Assembly: GCF_017303295.1 (NCBI RefSeq)
Contig: NZ_JAFKOK010000015.1
Coordinates: 62,001 to 126,000 of the forward strand
Length of the DNA: 64,000 nt
Origin: Rhodobacter sp. NTK016B
GTDB taxonomy: Bacteria > Pseudomonadota > Alphaproteobacteria > Rhodobacterales > Rhodobacteraceae
Reading direction: 5' to 3'
Below the pieces are notes generated by a model. That model was not told the DNA's origin and made no database searches. It worked only from the letters and a program-made list of their open reading frames with translations. Position numbers and translations under genes: made by a program. The stretch's first letter is position 1, and every line of letters starts with the position of its first letter. Positions 25,401-34,662 of the stretch are shown piece after piece.

Positions 25401-26924
25401 TTAAACCGTCTCACCGCGCGACATCCGGTCAAGAAAGGCCTCGGCCTCGTTCAGCACCGTCGCGCGGTGGTCCTCGTCCATCCGCTCCCATGTGCGGTAC
25501 ATCTGCGCCATCCGCGGATTGCCCTCGAACCGCTCGCGGTGGCGGATCAGGAACGCCCAGTAGAGCAGGTTGAACGGACAGGCCTTGTCGCCCGTCTTCG
25601 CCTTCACGCTGTAATGGCAGTCGCCGCAATAATCCGACATCCGGTCGATGTAATTGCCGCTCGACACATAGGGTTTCGATCCGACGATCCCGCCATCGGC
25701 GAACTGGCTCATGCCCACCGTATTGGGCGCCTCGACCCATTCGAACGCATCGAGATAGACGCTCAGATACCAGTCATGCACCTCAGCCGGGTTGATCCCG
25801 GCAATCAGCGCGAAGTTCCCGGTAATCATCAGCCGCTGAATGTGATGCGCATAGGCCTCGTCGCGGGTCTGGGCGACGGCGAGGTGCAGGCAGTTCATTC
25901 GCGTCTGGGCGCCCCAATAGAGCGGTGGCAGCTTGCGTTGGTGGTTCAGCTGATTGCGGCGCGGGTAATCCGGCCCCTCGCGGAAATAGATCCCGCGCAT
26001 GAATTCGCGCCAGCCGAGGATCTGCCGGATGAACCCCTCGACCGCATTGAGCGGTGCATGCCCATCGCGATAGGCCTGTTCGACGCGTTTGCAGACCTCC
26101 AGCGGGTCCAGCAGGCCGATATTCAGATAGGCCGAGATCAGCGCGTGATAGAGGAAGCGGTTGCCCGCCAGCATCGCGTCCTGATAATCGCCGAACGACG
26201 GCAACGAGTGTTTCACGAAGTGATCCAGCACCTTACCGGCCTGTTCCGCATCGGTGGCGAAACCGAACGGCTCCAGCGTACCGAAATTCTCGCCGAACCG
26301 CTCGCTCACGAGATCCAGCACCGGCTGCACCGTGTCGTCGGGTGCGAACCAGAGGGGCTTCGGGGCGAACAGGTCGTCCGAGGCGGGCTTGCGGTTTTCA
26401 TGGTCGTAGTTCCACTGACCGCCCTCGGGCTGGTCGCCGTCCATCAACAGGCCCGTCTTGCGCCGCATCTCGCGGTAGAAATACTCCATCCGCAGCGCCT
26501 TGCGCCCCTCGGCCCAGTCGTCAAACGTCTTGTGGCTGGCGATGAAGCGGTCGTCTTCCAGCAGCGTCAGATCCAGTGGCACATCATCCAGCGCCTCGAT
26601 CAGCCGCCACTCGCCGGGCCGCGTGGCGATCACCTCGGACGCGCCGTGCTGATCCGCGCGCCGCAGCAACTCGCCGGGGATCGACCCCGCATTGTCCATA
26701 TCGTCCAGCCGGGTGTAATCGACCGTCCATCCATCAGCACGCAACGCCTCAGCGAATTTGCGCATTGCGGCGAAGATAAGCGCGATCTTCTTGGGGTGAT
26801 GGGGGACATAGCCCGCCTCGTCGGCCACCTCGGCCATGACCACCCGGTCGCGGGCTTTGTCCGCCGCCTTCAGCGCCGCGACCGAGGGCGTCAGCTGGTC
26901 GCCCAGCACCAGAACCAGCCTCAC
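25401..26924 (-). CDS. Fe-S bacterial cryptochrome/photolyase (PhrB/CryB type)
   Basis: A 507-residue flavoprotein of the FeS-BCP group. The N-terminus LVLVLGDQLTPSVAALKA is typical. The four cluster Cys are visible: one in RMNCLHLAV, two in YCGDCHY, and one in DKACPFN. HHIQRLMITGNFALIAGINP is the FAD region. PhrB of Agrobacterium repairs 6-4 photoproducts, while the related CryB regulates photosynthesis genes; either is possible. A GTG at 26924 overlaps the stop of the upstream SDR gene (GTGA), with another GTG at 26927. The pairing with the SDR suggests co-expression. Confidence 0.93.
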   Translation of the reverse strand: MRLVLVLGDQLTPSVAALKAADKARDRVVMAEVADEAGYVPHHPKKIALIFAAMRKFAEALRADGWTVDYTRLDDMDNAGSIPGELLRRADQHGASEVIATRPGEWRLIEALDDVPLDLTLLEDDRFIASHKTFDDWAEGRKALRMEYFYREMRRKTGLLMDGDQPEGGQWNYDHENRKPASDDLFAPKPLWFAPDDTVQPVLDLVSERFGENFGTLEPFGFATDAEQAGKVLDHFVKHSLPSFGDYQDAMLAGNRFLYHALISAYLNIGLLDPLEVCKRVEQAYRDGHAPLNAVEGFIRQILGWREFMRGIYFREGPDYPRRNQLNHQRKLPPLYWGAQTRMNCLHLAVAQTRDEAYAHHIQRLMITGNFALIAGINPAEVHDWYLSVYLDAFEWVEAPNTVGMSQFADGGIVGSKPYVSSGNYIDRMSDYCGDCHYSVKAKTGDKACPFNLLYWAFLIRHRERFEGNPRMAQMYRTWERMDEDHRATVLNEAEAFLDRMSRGETV

Positions 26925-27580
26925 CACGCCACCGCCTTGCCCGCCCAGTCGAAGAACCCGCCATTATCGGCAGGCCCCAGCTCCTCCAGAACCGAAAGCA
27001 GGTTCGCCGCTGCCTGATCCGGCGTGACCTTGCGGTGGCCGGGATAGCCGGCCGTGAACGCGGTTTCGACCGTGCCGGGATGCAGCGCCACGACCACGGC
27101 CTCCTTGCGCTTGCGGGCGATCTCGATAGCGGCGGTATGCACGATCTGGTTGGCTGCGGCCTTGGACGCGCGATAGGCGTACCAGCCGCCCATTGCGTTG
27201 TCGCCGATCGAACCCACCCGCGCGGTCAGAACGCCGACCTTGCAAGGGCCCTTGGCCAGCAGCCGCGGCAGGGCGCGCAGCAGCAGCGCCGGGCCGATCG
27301 CATTGACCGCCATCACCCGCGCCATGACATCGGCGTCGATCTCGGAAAGCGATTTCTCGGGCCGCGCCCCCTCGGGGGCGAGAATGCCGCTGGCCACGAT
27401 CACCGTGTCGAAACCCGGCTCCAGCGCGCCCAGCACCCGCTCGACAGACGCCGCGTCGGTGACGTCCAGCCCGTCATCGCGCCGCGACAGGCCAGTGACA
27501 GAGACGCCGCGCGCGTCCAGCGCGCGCCCCAGTGCCGCGCCGATCCCGCCCGAGGCGCCAATGATCAGGGCTTTTTCCAT
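26921..27580 (-). CDS. Short-chain dehydrogenase/reductase
   Basis: A 219-residue SDR. GASGGIGAALGRALDARG is the dinucleotide site; MAVNAIGP holds the conserved Asn; and the catalytic set is in SIGDNAMGGWYAYRASKAA (Ser, Tyr, Lys). It lacks a hydrophobic tail. It overlaps the photolyase gene and may work on a flavin or pterin cofactor or be involved in light-stress metabolism, though this is a guess. Confidence 0.9.
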   Translation of the reverse strand: MEKALIIGASGGIGAALGRALDARGVSVTGLSRRDDGLDVTDAASVERVLGALEPGFDTVIVASGILAPEGARPEKSLSEIDADVMARVMAVNAIGPALLLRALPRLLAKGPCKVGVLTARVGSIGDNAMGGWYAYRASKAAANQIVHTAAIEIARKRKEAVVVALHPGTVETAFTAGYPGHRKVTPDQAAANLLSVLEELGPADNGGFFDWAGKAVAW

Positions 27581-27629
27581 CCCCCACAGGATAGCGCGGA
27601 CCGATCAACCGCCAAGGCCGCGCGCGCGC

Positions 27630-27697
27630 ATCTTTAATCCTCAAATATCCTCGGGGGTGAATGGGCCGCAGGCCCAGAGGGGGCAGACAGCCCCCTC
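27630..27697 (-). repeat. Rhodobacterales-type intergenic repeat, copy A
   Basis: It begins ATCTTTAATCCTCAAATATC and holds TGGGCC-GCA-GGCCCA and GGGGGC-AGACA-GCCCCC stem-loops. A close copy lies at 57115-57181 and an inverted copy at 57031-57090. Here the first stem reads TGGGCC/GGCCCA, in copy B TTGGCC/GGCCAA, a compensated change. It lies 17 nt beyond the sugar dehydrogenase stop and probably ends its transcript. Confidence 0.85.
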
Positions 27698-27714
27698 ACA
27701 CCGGCACCCGGCTC

Positions 27715-28857
27715 TTACGGCGTCAGCCGCATCAGGCGACCGGGATCGCCGTCCTCGATCAGCCAGACCGCGCCGTCTGGCGCCACCGCCACGTCACGGA
27801 TCCGCGTGCCCATGTCGAAGCGCTCGGCCTCGTCGGGCTGGCCCTGATCGTCGATCTCGACCCGCACCAGCGCCATCCCCGCCAGCGCGCCGATCAGCGC
27901 CGAGCCTTCCCAGTCGGGGAACATCGCACCGGTATAGAAGGACAGGCCCGATGGCGCGATGACCGGCGTCCAGTAGAGCGGCGGCGCGATGAATTCAGGC
28001 CGCGTGTCGTGGTTGGGGATTGCCGAGCCGTCGTAATTCGTCCCTTCCGAGACATCCGACCAGCCGTAATTTCCGCCCGGCTCGATGCGGTTGAACTCGT
28101 CGCCGCCGCGCGGTCCCATCTCGTGCTCCCACAGCACGCCGTCGGGGGCAAAGGCCAGCCCGTAAGGGTTGCGGTGCCCGGTCGACCATGTGAGCGACTG
28201 CACCGGCCCTTCGCCCGCCCACGGATTGTCCACCGGTGCCGAGCCGTCGAGATTGAGCCGCAGGATTTTGCCGCGCGCCATTGCCGGGTCCTGCGCGGTC
28301 TCGGATTCCGTGCGCTCGCCCACGGTCAGGAAAATATGCTCGCCCGCCGGGTCGAAGGCGATGATCGCGCCGGGATGCCCGCCGCCGCCGCCGCCATCGG
28401 GCTGGCGCCAGATCTCGGTCAGATCCGACAGCCGGGCCGATCCGCCGCTTTGCCGCAGCACCGCGCGGGCCAGCACGATCTGGCTCCCATCCTCGCCGGG
28501 GGCGTTATAGGTCAGATAGACCACGCCGCTATCGGCATAATCGGGCGCGGGGGCGATATCGTGCAGGCCCAGCTGCCCGGAAACCTGCACGCGCGGCACA
28601 TTCGCGACCTCGGTCTTCCGGCCCTCGGGCGTGACGAGGAACAACCGCCCGTCATGCTCGGTCACCAGAAGGCGCCCCTCGGGCAACACGGCGACGGCCC
28701 ACGGGGCCTCGAAATCGGCGATCTCGGTCACCGTGAAGGGCAGGTCGGGCAAAGCGGGGCGGTCGCCTGCATTGATCCCCTGCGCGACGGCGGCGATCGT
28801 GGCAATCCCGGCTCCGGCGCCGAGCAGAGAGGCAACGAGGGTCAGGCGCGATGGCAT
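27715..28857 (-). CDS. PQQ-dependent aldose sugar dehydrogenase family protein
   Basis: A 380-residue secreted beta-propeller protein of the soluble glucose/sorbosone dehydrogenase family. The signal is MPSRLTLVASLLGAGAGIAT followed by IAAVAQG. Family blocks are GRLLVTEHDGRLFLV, GQLGLHDIAPAPDYADSG, GGGGHPGAIIAFDPAGEH, TGHRNPYGLAFAPDG, LWEHEMGPRGGDEFNRIEPG and GGNYGWSDVSEG. These bind PQQ and Ca ions in the periplasm and oxidise sugars. The start at 28857 has GGAG 6 nt upstream. No PQQ synthesis genes are in the window. Confidence 0.92.
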   Translation of the reverse strand: MPSRLTLVASLLGAGAGIATIAAVAQGINAGDRPALPDLPFTVTEIADFEAPWAVAVLPEGRLLVTEHDGRLFLVTPEGRKTEVANVPRVQVSGQLGLHDIAPAPDYADSGVVYLTYNAPGEDGSQIVLARAVLRQSGGSARLSDLTEIWRQPDGGGGGGHPGAIIAFDPAGEHIFLTVGERTESETAQDPAMARGKILRLNLDGSAPVDNPWAGEGPVQSLTWSTGHRNPYGLAFAPDGVLWEHEMGPRGGDEFNRIEPGGNYGWSDVSEGTNYDGSAIPNHDTRPEFIAPPLYWTPVIAPSGLSFYTGAMFPDWEGSALIGALAGMALVRVEIDDQGQPDEAERFDMGTRIRDVAVAPDGAVWLIEDGDPGRLMRLTP

Positions 28858-29157
28858 AGTCATCTCCAAGGTCAGGGCGTTCGGGCTGAACGGATGCGTC
28901 TGGCGCGCTTAATCTAATTCGCGACGGCGCGAATACCACCGCCCGGGGCACGCGCCCACGCGCCTGTGACCCCGCGCCGCAGGCGTCGCGACCGGTGCGA
29001 GCGCGCGGCCGATGCGTGCTGGGACAAATTTCTCACAGCGCGCAAAGCTCTGGCGCAAATGCGTAACCGGCATGGCCCCCGGGTGCGGATATGGTATTTG
29101 CCGACCCACAGCGAGGCAAAGCCCAGCCAGATCCCCCATTCGATCAGGAGGTTTTGG
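28858..29157. other. Intergenic, 300 nt, nothing clear
   Basis: It lies between the divergent sugar dehydrogenase and TonB receptor genes and should hold both promoters. I looked for cobalamin- and thiamine-type riboswitch motifs upstream of the receptor and did not see them. An in-frame extension of the receptor reading frame covers part of it but has no signal sequence. Confidence 0.6.
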
Positions 29158-31182
29158 ATGCCCCGACTGTCCCCCCAATCTTGTCCCGTGCCCCTCACTC
29201 TGCCCGTCACGGTTCCCGGCCTGAAGGCCCTGCTTCTGTCCGCCGTTTCGGTGTCCGGCCTGATGGCTGCGCCCGCCGTTGCGCAGACCTCGCCGCTGGT
29301 GCAGTTTCTGGGCACCATCGTGCTCGACCCCGCCTTTGCCCGCGCCCGCGACCCCGAAGGCACGGCGGCCGATCGCGGCAACAGCCATTACGTCGCCGAT
29401 GCCGAGCTTGAACGCGCGCGGACGGGCGATCTGCGCGATCTGTTTTCCGGCATCGCCTCGGTTTCGGTCGGGGGCGCCATTCCGATTGCGCAGAAGATCT
29501 TCGTCAACGGCATCGACATGCTCAACCTTGCCGTGGTGATGGACGGCGTGTCACAGAACAACCGGCTGTTCCACCATATCTCGGCCAATGCGTTTGATCC
29601 CGGACTGTTGCGCTTCGTGCGCGTCGATGCGGGCGCGGCACCTGCCGATCTGGGGCCCCACGCGATGGCGGGCGCGGTGGTGATGGAAACCGTGGACCCG
29701 GTCGATTTCCTCGACCCCGATGCCCGGTTCGGCGGGGATGTTCGGCTGTCTTTCGACAGTAACGGCCAGACCTGGGGCCGCGCGGCGACGCTGGCGGGGC
29801 GGATGGGCGCGCTGGAATGGCTGGCCTATGCCCGCCGCGCCACGGGCGACGATTACCGCGACGGGGCCGGCGATCTGGTCGCGGGCAGCGCGGCGGCGCT
29901 CGATACCGGGTTGGTGAAACTGGCGTTCCACGGCGATAACGGCCACCGGTTCGAACTCTCGGCCCAGAGCATGGAAGACAACGCGCTGCGTCCCTACCGG
30001 GCCAATATTGGCAGCGTCGGCCGCCCCGATCCGCTGCGCCTGTACGAAACCCGGCGGCGGACCTTTGCCTTCACCTATGAGAACACGCAGGCCTCGGGCT
30101 ACTGGGATCCGCGTCTGACCCTTGGTCTGTCGGATGTGACGGTGGCGGTCGATCAACCCTTTGATCCGGCCCTGTCGCCCAGTCTGGGCGAGAACCGCAC
30201 CTATTCGGGCAGTTTCCAGAACACCTTCCACCTGTCGCCCGACGACACCATCGTCGCGGGGATCGATTACTACGACCGCCGCAGCCAGTATTCCGACCGC
30301 GCGACGCGGCCCATCGTGGAATCGGCGCGCAACTGGGGCCTGTTCGCGCAGGCCCGGCTGGAACCCGGTCAGGCGTGGTCGCTTTCTTTCGGTGCGCGCT
30401 GGGACCGGCAGGATTTCGTCGGCACGAATGGCTGGGAAGAGAGCTTTTCGGGCCTCAGCAGCAATCTTTCGGTGTCGTATCAGGCAACGGATGCGCTGCG
30501 GCTGCGCGGCGGGATCTCGTCGGTCTTCGGCGGGGTGGCGCTTGAGGACAATTTTATCTTCAATCCGGGCTGGGATTACACCGGGATGCGCGCCTCGCGG
30601 GCCGATAACGTGACACTTGGTTTCGACTGGGAACAGCAATCGCTTCGGCTTGATGGCGAGGTCTTCATGACCCGCCTGAACGATGTGCGCCTGAGCAGCT
30701 ATGCGGCCAACGCGACCGGGGATGCCGAAAGCCGGGGCTTCAATCTGGGCATGGGCTTTGGATGGGACAACGGCTTTCTGCGCGCAAGCTACGCCTATAG
30801 CCAGATCCGCGTGAACGGCGCGCCGACCGACAGTTACTCGGCGCTGGATCTGGGCGCGCCTCTGGGCGGCGTCATCGCGCTGGAGGCGCAGCACCGGCCA
30901 TGGGGCGGCGATCTGGTGATCGGTGGCAGCGTCGAGGCGGCGCTGGCCTATGACGGTCTGGGTGTTGACTCGGATCAGAGCCTGCCGGGCTACACCGTGT
31001 TCAACCTGTTCATGGAATACGAGCCGCCCTCGATCCCCGGTATGGTTCTGCGCGCCGAAGTGAACAACGTCTTCGATACGCGCTATGCCGACCGCTCGAC
31101 CTATGGCGGGGATTACGCTTCGGTCACGCCGCTTTACGAGCCGGGGCGCAGTTTCGCGCTGACCGCCTCGATGCGGTTCTGA
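29158..31182 (+). CDS. TonB-dependent outer-membrane receptor
   Basis: A 674-residue protein. The start at 29158 follows AGGAGG by 6 nt. The signal ends at PAVAQ. The plug domain includes RTGDLRDLFSGIASVSVGGA, VVMDGVSQNNRLFHHIS, and an AGAVVMETVDPVD stretch; the C-terminal barrel ends in Phe (SFALTASMRF) and has the VLRAEVNNVFDTRYADRSTY motif near the end. Such receptors take up siderophores, heme or cobalamin using energy from TonB. No TonB/ExbBD or binding-protein genes are here, so the ligand is open. Confidence 0.93.
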   Translation: MPRLSPQSCPVPLTLPVTVPGLKALLLSAVSVSGLMAAPAVAQTSPLVQFLGTIVLDPAFARARDPEGTAADRGNSHYVADAELERARTGDLRDLFSGIASVSVGGAIPIAQKIFVNGIDMLNLAVVMDGVSQNNRLFHHISANAFDPGLLRFVRVDAGAAPADLGPHAMAGAVVMETVDPVDFLDPDARFGGDVRLSFDSNGQTWGRAATLAGRMGALEWLAYARRATGDDYRDGAGDLVAGSAAALDTGLVKLAFHGDNGHRFELSAQSMEDNALRPYRANIGSVGRPDPLRLYETRRRTFAFTYENTQASGYWDPRLTLGLSDVTVAVDQPFDPALSPSLGENRTYSGSFQNTFHLSPDDTIVAGIDYYDRRSQYSDRATRPIVESARNWGLFAQARLEPGQAWSLSFGARWDRQDFVGTNGWEESFSGLSSNLSVSYQATDALRLRGGISSVFGGVALEDNFIFNPGWDYTGMRASRADNVTLGFDWEQQSLRLDGEVFMTRLNDVRLSSYAANATGDAESRGFNLGMGFGWDNGFLRASYAYSQIRVNGAPTDSYSALDLGAPLGGVIALEAQHRPWGGDLVIGGSVEAALAYDGLGVDSDQSLPGYTVFNLFMEYEPPSIPGMVLRAEVNNVFDTRYADRSTYGGDYASVTPLYEPGRSFALTASMRF

Positions 31183-31281
31183 TCGGGGCGCGCGCGGGGC
31201 AGGGTGAGGCCTTGTTCCGCGCCCTTGGCCTTGGGGCGGAAACATGCTGAGAAGGTCCGTCCCAACGCACAAGGCCCGCCG

Positions 31282-32052
31282 ATGTCCCGTCTCTCGCCGC
31301 TGCCCCGGATCATGGTCGCCCCGAACGGCGCGCGGCGCAGCAAGGAGGATCATCCGGCGCTGCCGGTTGCCATTGCCGAAACCGCCCGCTGTGCCGCCGC
31401 CTGCCACGCCGCCGGGGCGGGCGCGATCCATGCCCATCTGCGCGATGCGGACGGGCGGCATTGGCTGGATGCCGGTGCCTATGGGGAACTGATCGCCGAG
31501 ATCGCACGCGTGGCACCCGACCTGCCGGTGCAGATCACCACCGAGGCTGCCGGGCGCTACGATCCCGCCGCGCAACGCGCGCTGTTGCGCGACATCCGGC
31601 CCGAGGGCGTCTCGATCGCGCTGACCGAGATGCTGGCCGACGGCGACCGAAAGGCCGCGCAGCGCGCCTATCATGCGCTGGCCGAGGCGGGCACCGCCGT
31701 GCAGCATATCCTCTATGATGCCGATCAGCTCGACTTGCTGGCGCGCGAACAGGCGGCGGGCACGATCCCGGCGGGCGATCTGCAGATGCTCTTCGTGCTG
31801 GGCCGCTATACGAAGGGCCAGCGCTCGGACCCCGCGATGCTGGACCCGTTCCTCGACCGGCTTGCCGCGTTGGGCCTGACCGGCGACTGGGCGCTTTGCG
31901 CCTTCGGCCCGACCGAGACCGCGTGTCTGGCCCACGGGCTGCGCCGGGGCGGCTGTGCGCGCGTGGGGTTCGAAAACAACCTGTGGATGGCCGATGGCAG
32001 CCTTGCCCCCGACAATGCCGCCCGTGTGGCCGAGATCGCGGCGCTGCTTTAG
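31282..32052 (+). CDS. BKACE (DUF849) beta-keto acid cleavage enzyme family protein
   Basis: A 256-residue TIM-barrel protein. The N-terminal RIMVAPNGARRSKEDHPALP, GAGAIHAHLRDADGRH (metal-binding HxH), LPVQITTEAAGRYDP, and the C-terminal RVGFENNLWMADGSLAPDN are the family pattern. Family members cleave beta-keto acids with acetyl-CoA; the founder is 3-keto-5-aminohexanoate cleavage enzyme (Kce) of lysine fermentation. Specificity varies widely. It overlaps the convergent LysR gene by 4 nt. It is shorter than the usual 270-310 residues. Confidence 0.88.
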   Translation: MSRLSPLPRIMVAPNGARRSKEDHPALPVAIAETARCAAACHAAGAGAIHAHLRDADGRHWLDAGAYGELIAEIARVAPDLPVQITTEAAGRYDPAAQRALLRDIRPEGVSIALTEMLADGDRKAAQRAYHALAEAGTAVQHILYDADQLDLLAREQAAGTIPAGDLQMLFVLGRYTKGQRSDPAMLDPFLDRLAALGLTGDWALCAFGPTETACLAHGLRRGGCARVGFENNLWMADGSLAPDNAARVAEIAALL

Positions 32053-32957
32053 CCCGGCGCCTCCATCGCCGCGCAGGCGCGCCGTACCGCCGCCCGCAGC
32101 CAGCGATGCCGCGTCGAGCTGTCCGAGAGCGGGCTCCAGACCATGCGGATCTGCATCCGGCTGTCGAAGGGCGCCGGGATCGCCGTCAGCGCCGGGCTGA
32201 ACATCTGGCCCAGCCGCGCGGGCGCGGTGAGCACCAGCTCGGACCCGGCCATGAGCCGCTCGACACCCCCGAAGGACGGCACCTGCAGCACCGGGTCGAA
32301 CGCGATCCCCTGCCGTGCCAGATCGGCCTGCCAGAACGGGCTCCAGCCCTCGGCATAGACGATGCCCAGATGCTGTGCGGCGGCGAAGTGCTCCAGATCC
32401 AGCCCGTCGCGCGCCACCTCAGAGCCGGGATCGACGAAACAGGCGTAATGCTCGTCAAACAGCACCTCGCTGCGCAATTTCTCGCGCCCGGCCGGCATCG
32501 GCGTCAGGGCCAGATCGCAGTCACGCTCCAGCAGCATCCGGTGCGGCGCGAAATTCGCAGGGATCACCGAAACCCGCAAGAGCGGCGCTTCGGCCCGCAG
32601 AATCTGCAACAGCGGCGGCAGGATCAGGCAGCGTTCGTAGAAATTCGCGGCGATGGTGATCGTCGCGCCGTCGCGGGCGATATCCTCGGCCTCAGGCGCA
32701 ATCGAGCGCATGGCGTCCAGAATCGGTCGCAATTGTCCGACGATATCGTCGCAGCGTGCCGTCGGGCTGAGCCCGCCGAGGCTACGGTGAAACAGCGGAT
32801 CGTCCAGCGCGCGTCGCAATCGCTCGAGCGTATGGCTGGCGGTCGATTGCGCGATGCCGCTGCGCTCAGCCGCGAGCGACAGCGACCCGGCATCGTGGAT
32901 CCGGCACAGAAGCGTGAGCGCTTTCAGGTCGAGTGACAGAATATCGAATTTCTGCAT
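32049..32957 (-). CDS. LysR family transcriptional regulator
   Basis: A 302-residue LysR protein. The N-terminal wHTH is LDLKALTLLCRIHDAGSLSL, AAERSGIAQSTASHTLERLR and RALDDPLFHRS; a substrate-binding domain follows. The start ATG at 32957 is chosen; an in-frame ATG at 33014 would reach into the divergent P450 region. It diverges from the P450 gene 73 nt away, so it probably controls the P450 and itself. The inducer is unknown. Confidence 0.9.
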   Translation of the reverse strand: MQKFDILSLDLKALTLLCRIHDAGSLSLAAERSGIAQSTASHTLERLRRALDDPLFHRSLGGLSPTARCDDIVGQLRPILDAMRSIAPEAEDIARDGATITIAANFYERCLILPPLLQILRAEAPLLRVSVIPANFAPHRMLLERDCDLALTPMPAGREKLRSEVLFDEHYACFVDPGSEVARDGLDLEHFAAAQHLGIVYAEGWSPFWQADLARQGIAFDPVLQVPSFGGVERLMAGSELVLTAPARLGQMFSPALTAIPAPFDSRMQIRMVWSPLSDSSTRHRWLRAAVRRACAAMEAPG

Positions 32958-33030
32958 GTCCGTTATCGCTGGATTTCCTCTGGTCGATACGTGATCGCTC
33001 GAAACACGAGCCATGCCAAGGGAGGATGTT

Positions 33031-34218
33031 ATGGTGGTTACGGCCAGGGAGCTGCCGGTGATCGACGATGTGGCGCTGGGCGCGATGTTCGACGACCCCT
33101 ATCCGATCTACGAGCGCCTGCGGCGCGAGGCCCCGGTCGCGTGGATCAAGCCCGCCAACATCGCGCTGATCACCACCTTTGACGACATCATCGCCATCGA
33201 GAAGGACGACATCACCTTTCCCGCCAACGACCCGCGCAGCCTGATGTTCCGGTCGATGGGGCACACGCTGATGCGCCGCGACGGCGATGACCACATGACC
33301 GAGCGCCGCGCGCTGGTGAAAACCTTCAGCCCGCCGATGATCAAAAGCCACTGGGCGCCGAAATTCCAGCTCTTCGTCGATGAACAGATCGCGCATCTGC
33401 GCACCAAGAATGGCGGCGATCTGTTCCGCGACTATTGCGCCCCCATTGCCAGCCGCGCGCTGGCCGAGGTGATCGGTATCCCTGAAGTGTCGTGGCAGGA
33501 CATGCTGTGGTGGAGTCAGGCGCTGATCGACGCCACCGGCAATTATGCCGATCTGCCCGAACCGTGGGAGCGCTGCGCACGCGCCAATGAGGGGATTGAT
33601 GCGGCCATCGACCACCATGCCGAATACTGGCGGCGTGAGCCCAACCCCTCGGCCCTTTCGGCGATGCTGCAGGCGGGGTTCCCGATGGAAAAGATCCGCG
33701 CCAATATCAAGGTGGCCATCGGCGGCGGCATGAACGAGCCGCGCGACGCCATCGGCACGCTGACCGTGGCATTGTTGGAAAACCGCGATCAGCTGGCGGC
33801 ATGGCGGGCCGATCCGGGGCTTCGGCGCAAGGCATTCGAGGAAGCGGTGCGCTGGGTCGCGCCCATCGGCATGTATCCCCGCAAGGTGGCGCGCGATACG
33901 GTTCTGTCGGATACGCTGCTGCCTGCGGGTACGGCGATCGGCCTCGTGGCCGGGTCGGCCTGCCGCGATGAAAGCAAGTTCGGTCCCGGCGCGGGCCGCT
34001 ACGACCTGCATCGCCCGCAGGCGCCGCATCTGGCCTTCGGCTCGGGTCCGCATTTCTGCCTCGGGGCGTGGATGGCGCGGATGCTGGTGGGAGATATGGC
34101 GGTACCGGCGTTGTTCGAAAACCTGCCCAACCTGCGGCTCGACCCCGACCACCCGCCGCGCTGGGGCGGCTGGGTGTTCCGCGGGCCGCTATCGGTCCCC
34201 GCTCTGTGGGAGGCGTAA
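33031..34218 (+). CDS. Cytochrome P450 monooxygenase
   Basis: A 395-residue soluble P450. The start ATG at 33031 follows GGGAGG by 5 nt. Heme site FGSGPHFCLG has its Cys near residue 343; ExxR is EEAVR. The I-helix reads AIGGGMNEPRDAIG and lacks the usual acid-Thr pair; it is similar to LIGGHVVPRN of the P450 at 550-1725. The 3' end overlaps the convergent cupin gene by 30 nt. No redox partner is near. Its substrate is unknown; control by the divergent LysR is likely. Confidence 0.93.
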   Translation: MVVTARELPVIDDVALGAMFDDPYPIYERLRREAPVAWIKPANIALITTFDDIIAIEKDDITFPANDPRSLMFRSMGHTLMRRDGDDHMTERRALVKTFSPPMIKSHWAPKFQLFVDEQIAHLRTKNGGDLFRDYCAPIASRALAEVIGIPEVSWQDMLWWSQALIDATGNYADLPEPWERCARANEGIDAAIDHHAEYWRREPNPSALSAMLQAGFPMEKIRANIKVAIGGGMNEPRDAIGTLTVALLENRDQLAAWRADPGLRRKAFEEAVRWVAPIGMYPRKVARDTVLSDTLLPAGTAIGLVAGSACRDESKFGPGAGRYDLHRPQAPHLAFGSGPHFCLGAWMARMLVGDMAVPALFENLPNLRLDPDHPPRWGGWVFRGPLSVPALWEA

Positions 34219-34662
34219 CCGTGCCCGTCGGCCGATCCTGGCGTAGCGAGCATCCTCTGGCGGATGCTGCGCGAACCAGTCGACGATCATCGGCATGTTG
34301 CCTTCGAAGGCACCGGGCGCGAACACGTTGAGCACGCCCGCGCGCCGGTCGCTTCGGTTCTCGAAATCATGCACCACCCCCGCCGGGACGAACACGAAAC
34401 TGACCGGCCCGGCATTGCGCCATTCGTCGCCGACAAGAAAACTCATCGTGCCGTCCGGAACGTAGGAAATCTCGTCCTCACGTGCGTGGGAATGCGTGCC
34501 GATCCCTTTGGTGTTTGGCTCCATCCGCCATTCCGAGATCGAGGACCGGTCCGGGGGCTCGTCGCCATCGGCTTTGAAACGGGCCTGAATGCGGCCCATG
34601 TCATAATCCCGGCCGTCGCCAGGCATCAGGAAAATCGGTGTTTTGCCTGTCTCTTGACCCAT
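34189..34662 (-). CDS. Small cupin-fold protein
   Basis: A 157-residue single cupin domain. GIGTHSHAREDEISYVPDGT holds the first metal-binding motif (His, His, Glu) and FVPAGVVHDFENRSDR the second (His). It could be a dioxygenase, isomerase or a sensor. The 3' end overlaps the P450 gene by 30 nt on the other strand. Start ATG at 34662 with GAGACGGG upstream. Confidence 0.82.
   Translation of the reverse strand: MGQETGKTPIFLMPGDGRDYDMGRIQARFKADGDEPPDRSSISEWRMEPNTKGIGTHSHAREDEISYVPDGTMSFLVGDEWRNAGPVSFVFVPAGVVHDFENRSDRRAGVLNVFAPGAFEGNMPMIVDWFAQHPPEDARYARIGRRARLRLPQSGDR

Noticed and set aside
28858-29157. Cobalamin or other riboswitch upstream of the TonB receptor
   Set aside because: I searched by eye for the conserved B12-box-like and thiamine motifs on the receptor strand and did not find them.
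29551-31935. A 794-codon minus-strand frame opposite the TonB receptor and BKACE genes
   Set aside because: It is antisense to two genes with signal peptide, plug, barrel and metal-site motifs. It has no recognisable domain.
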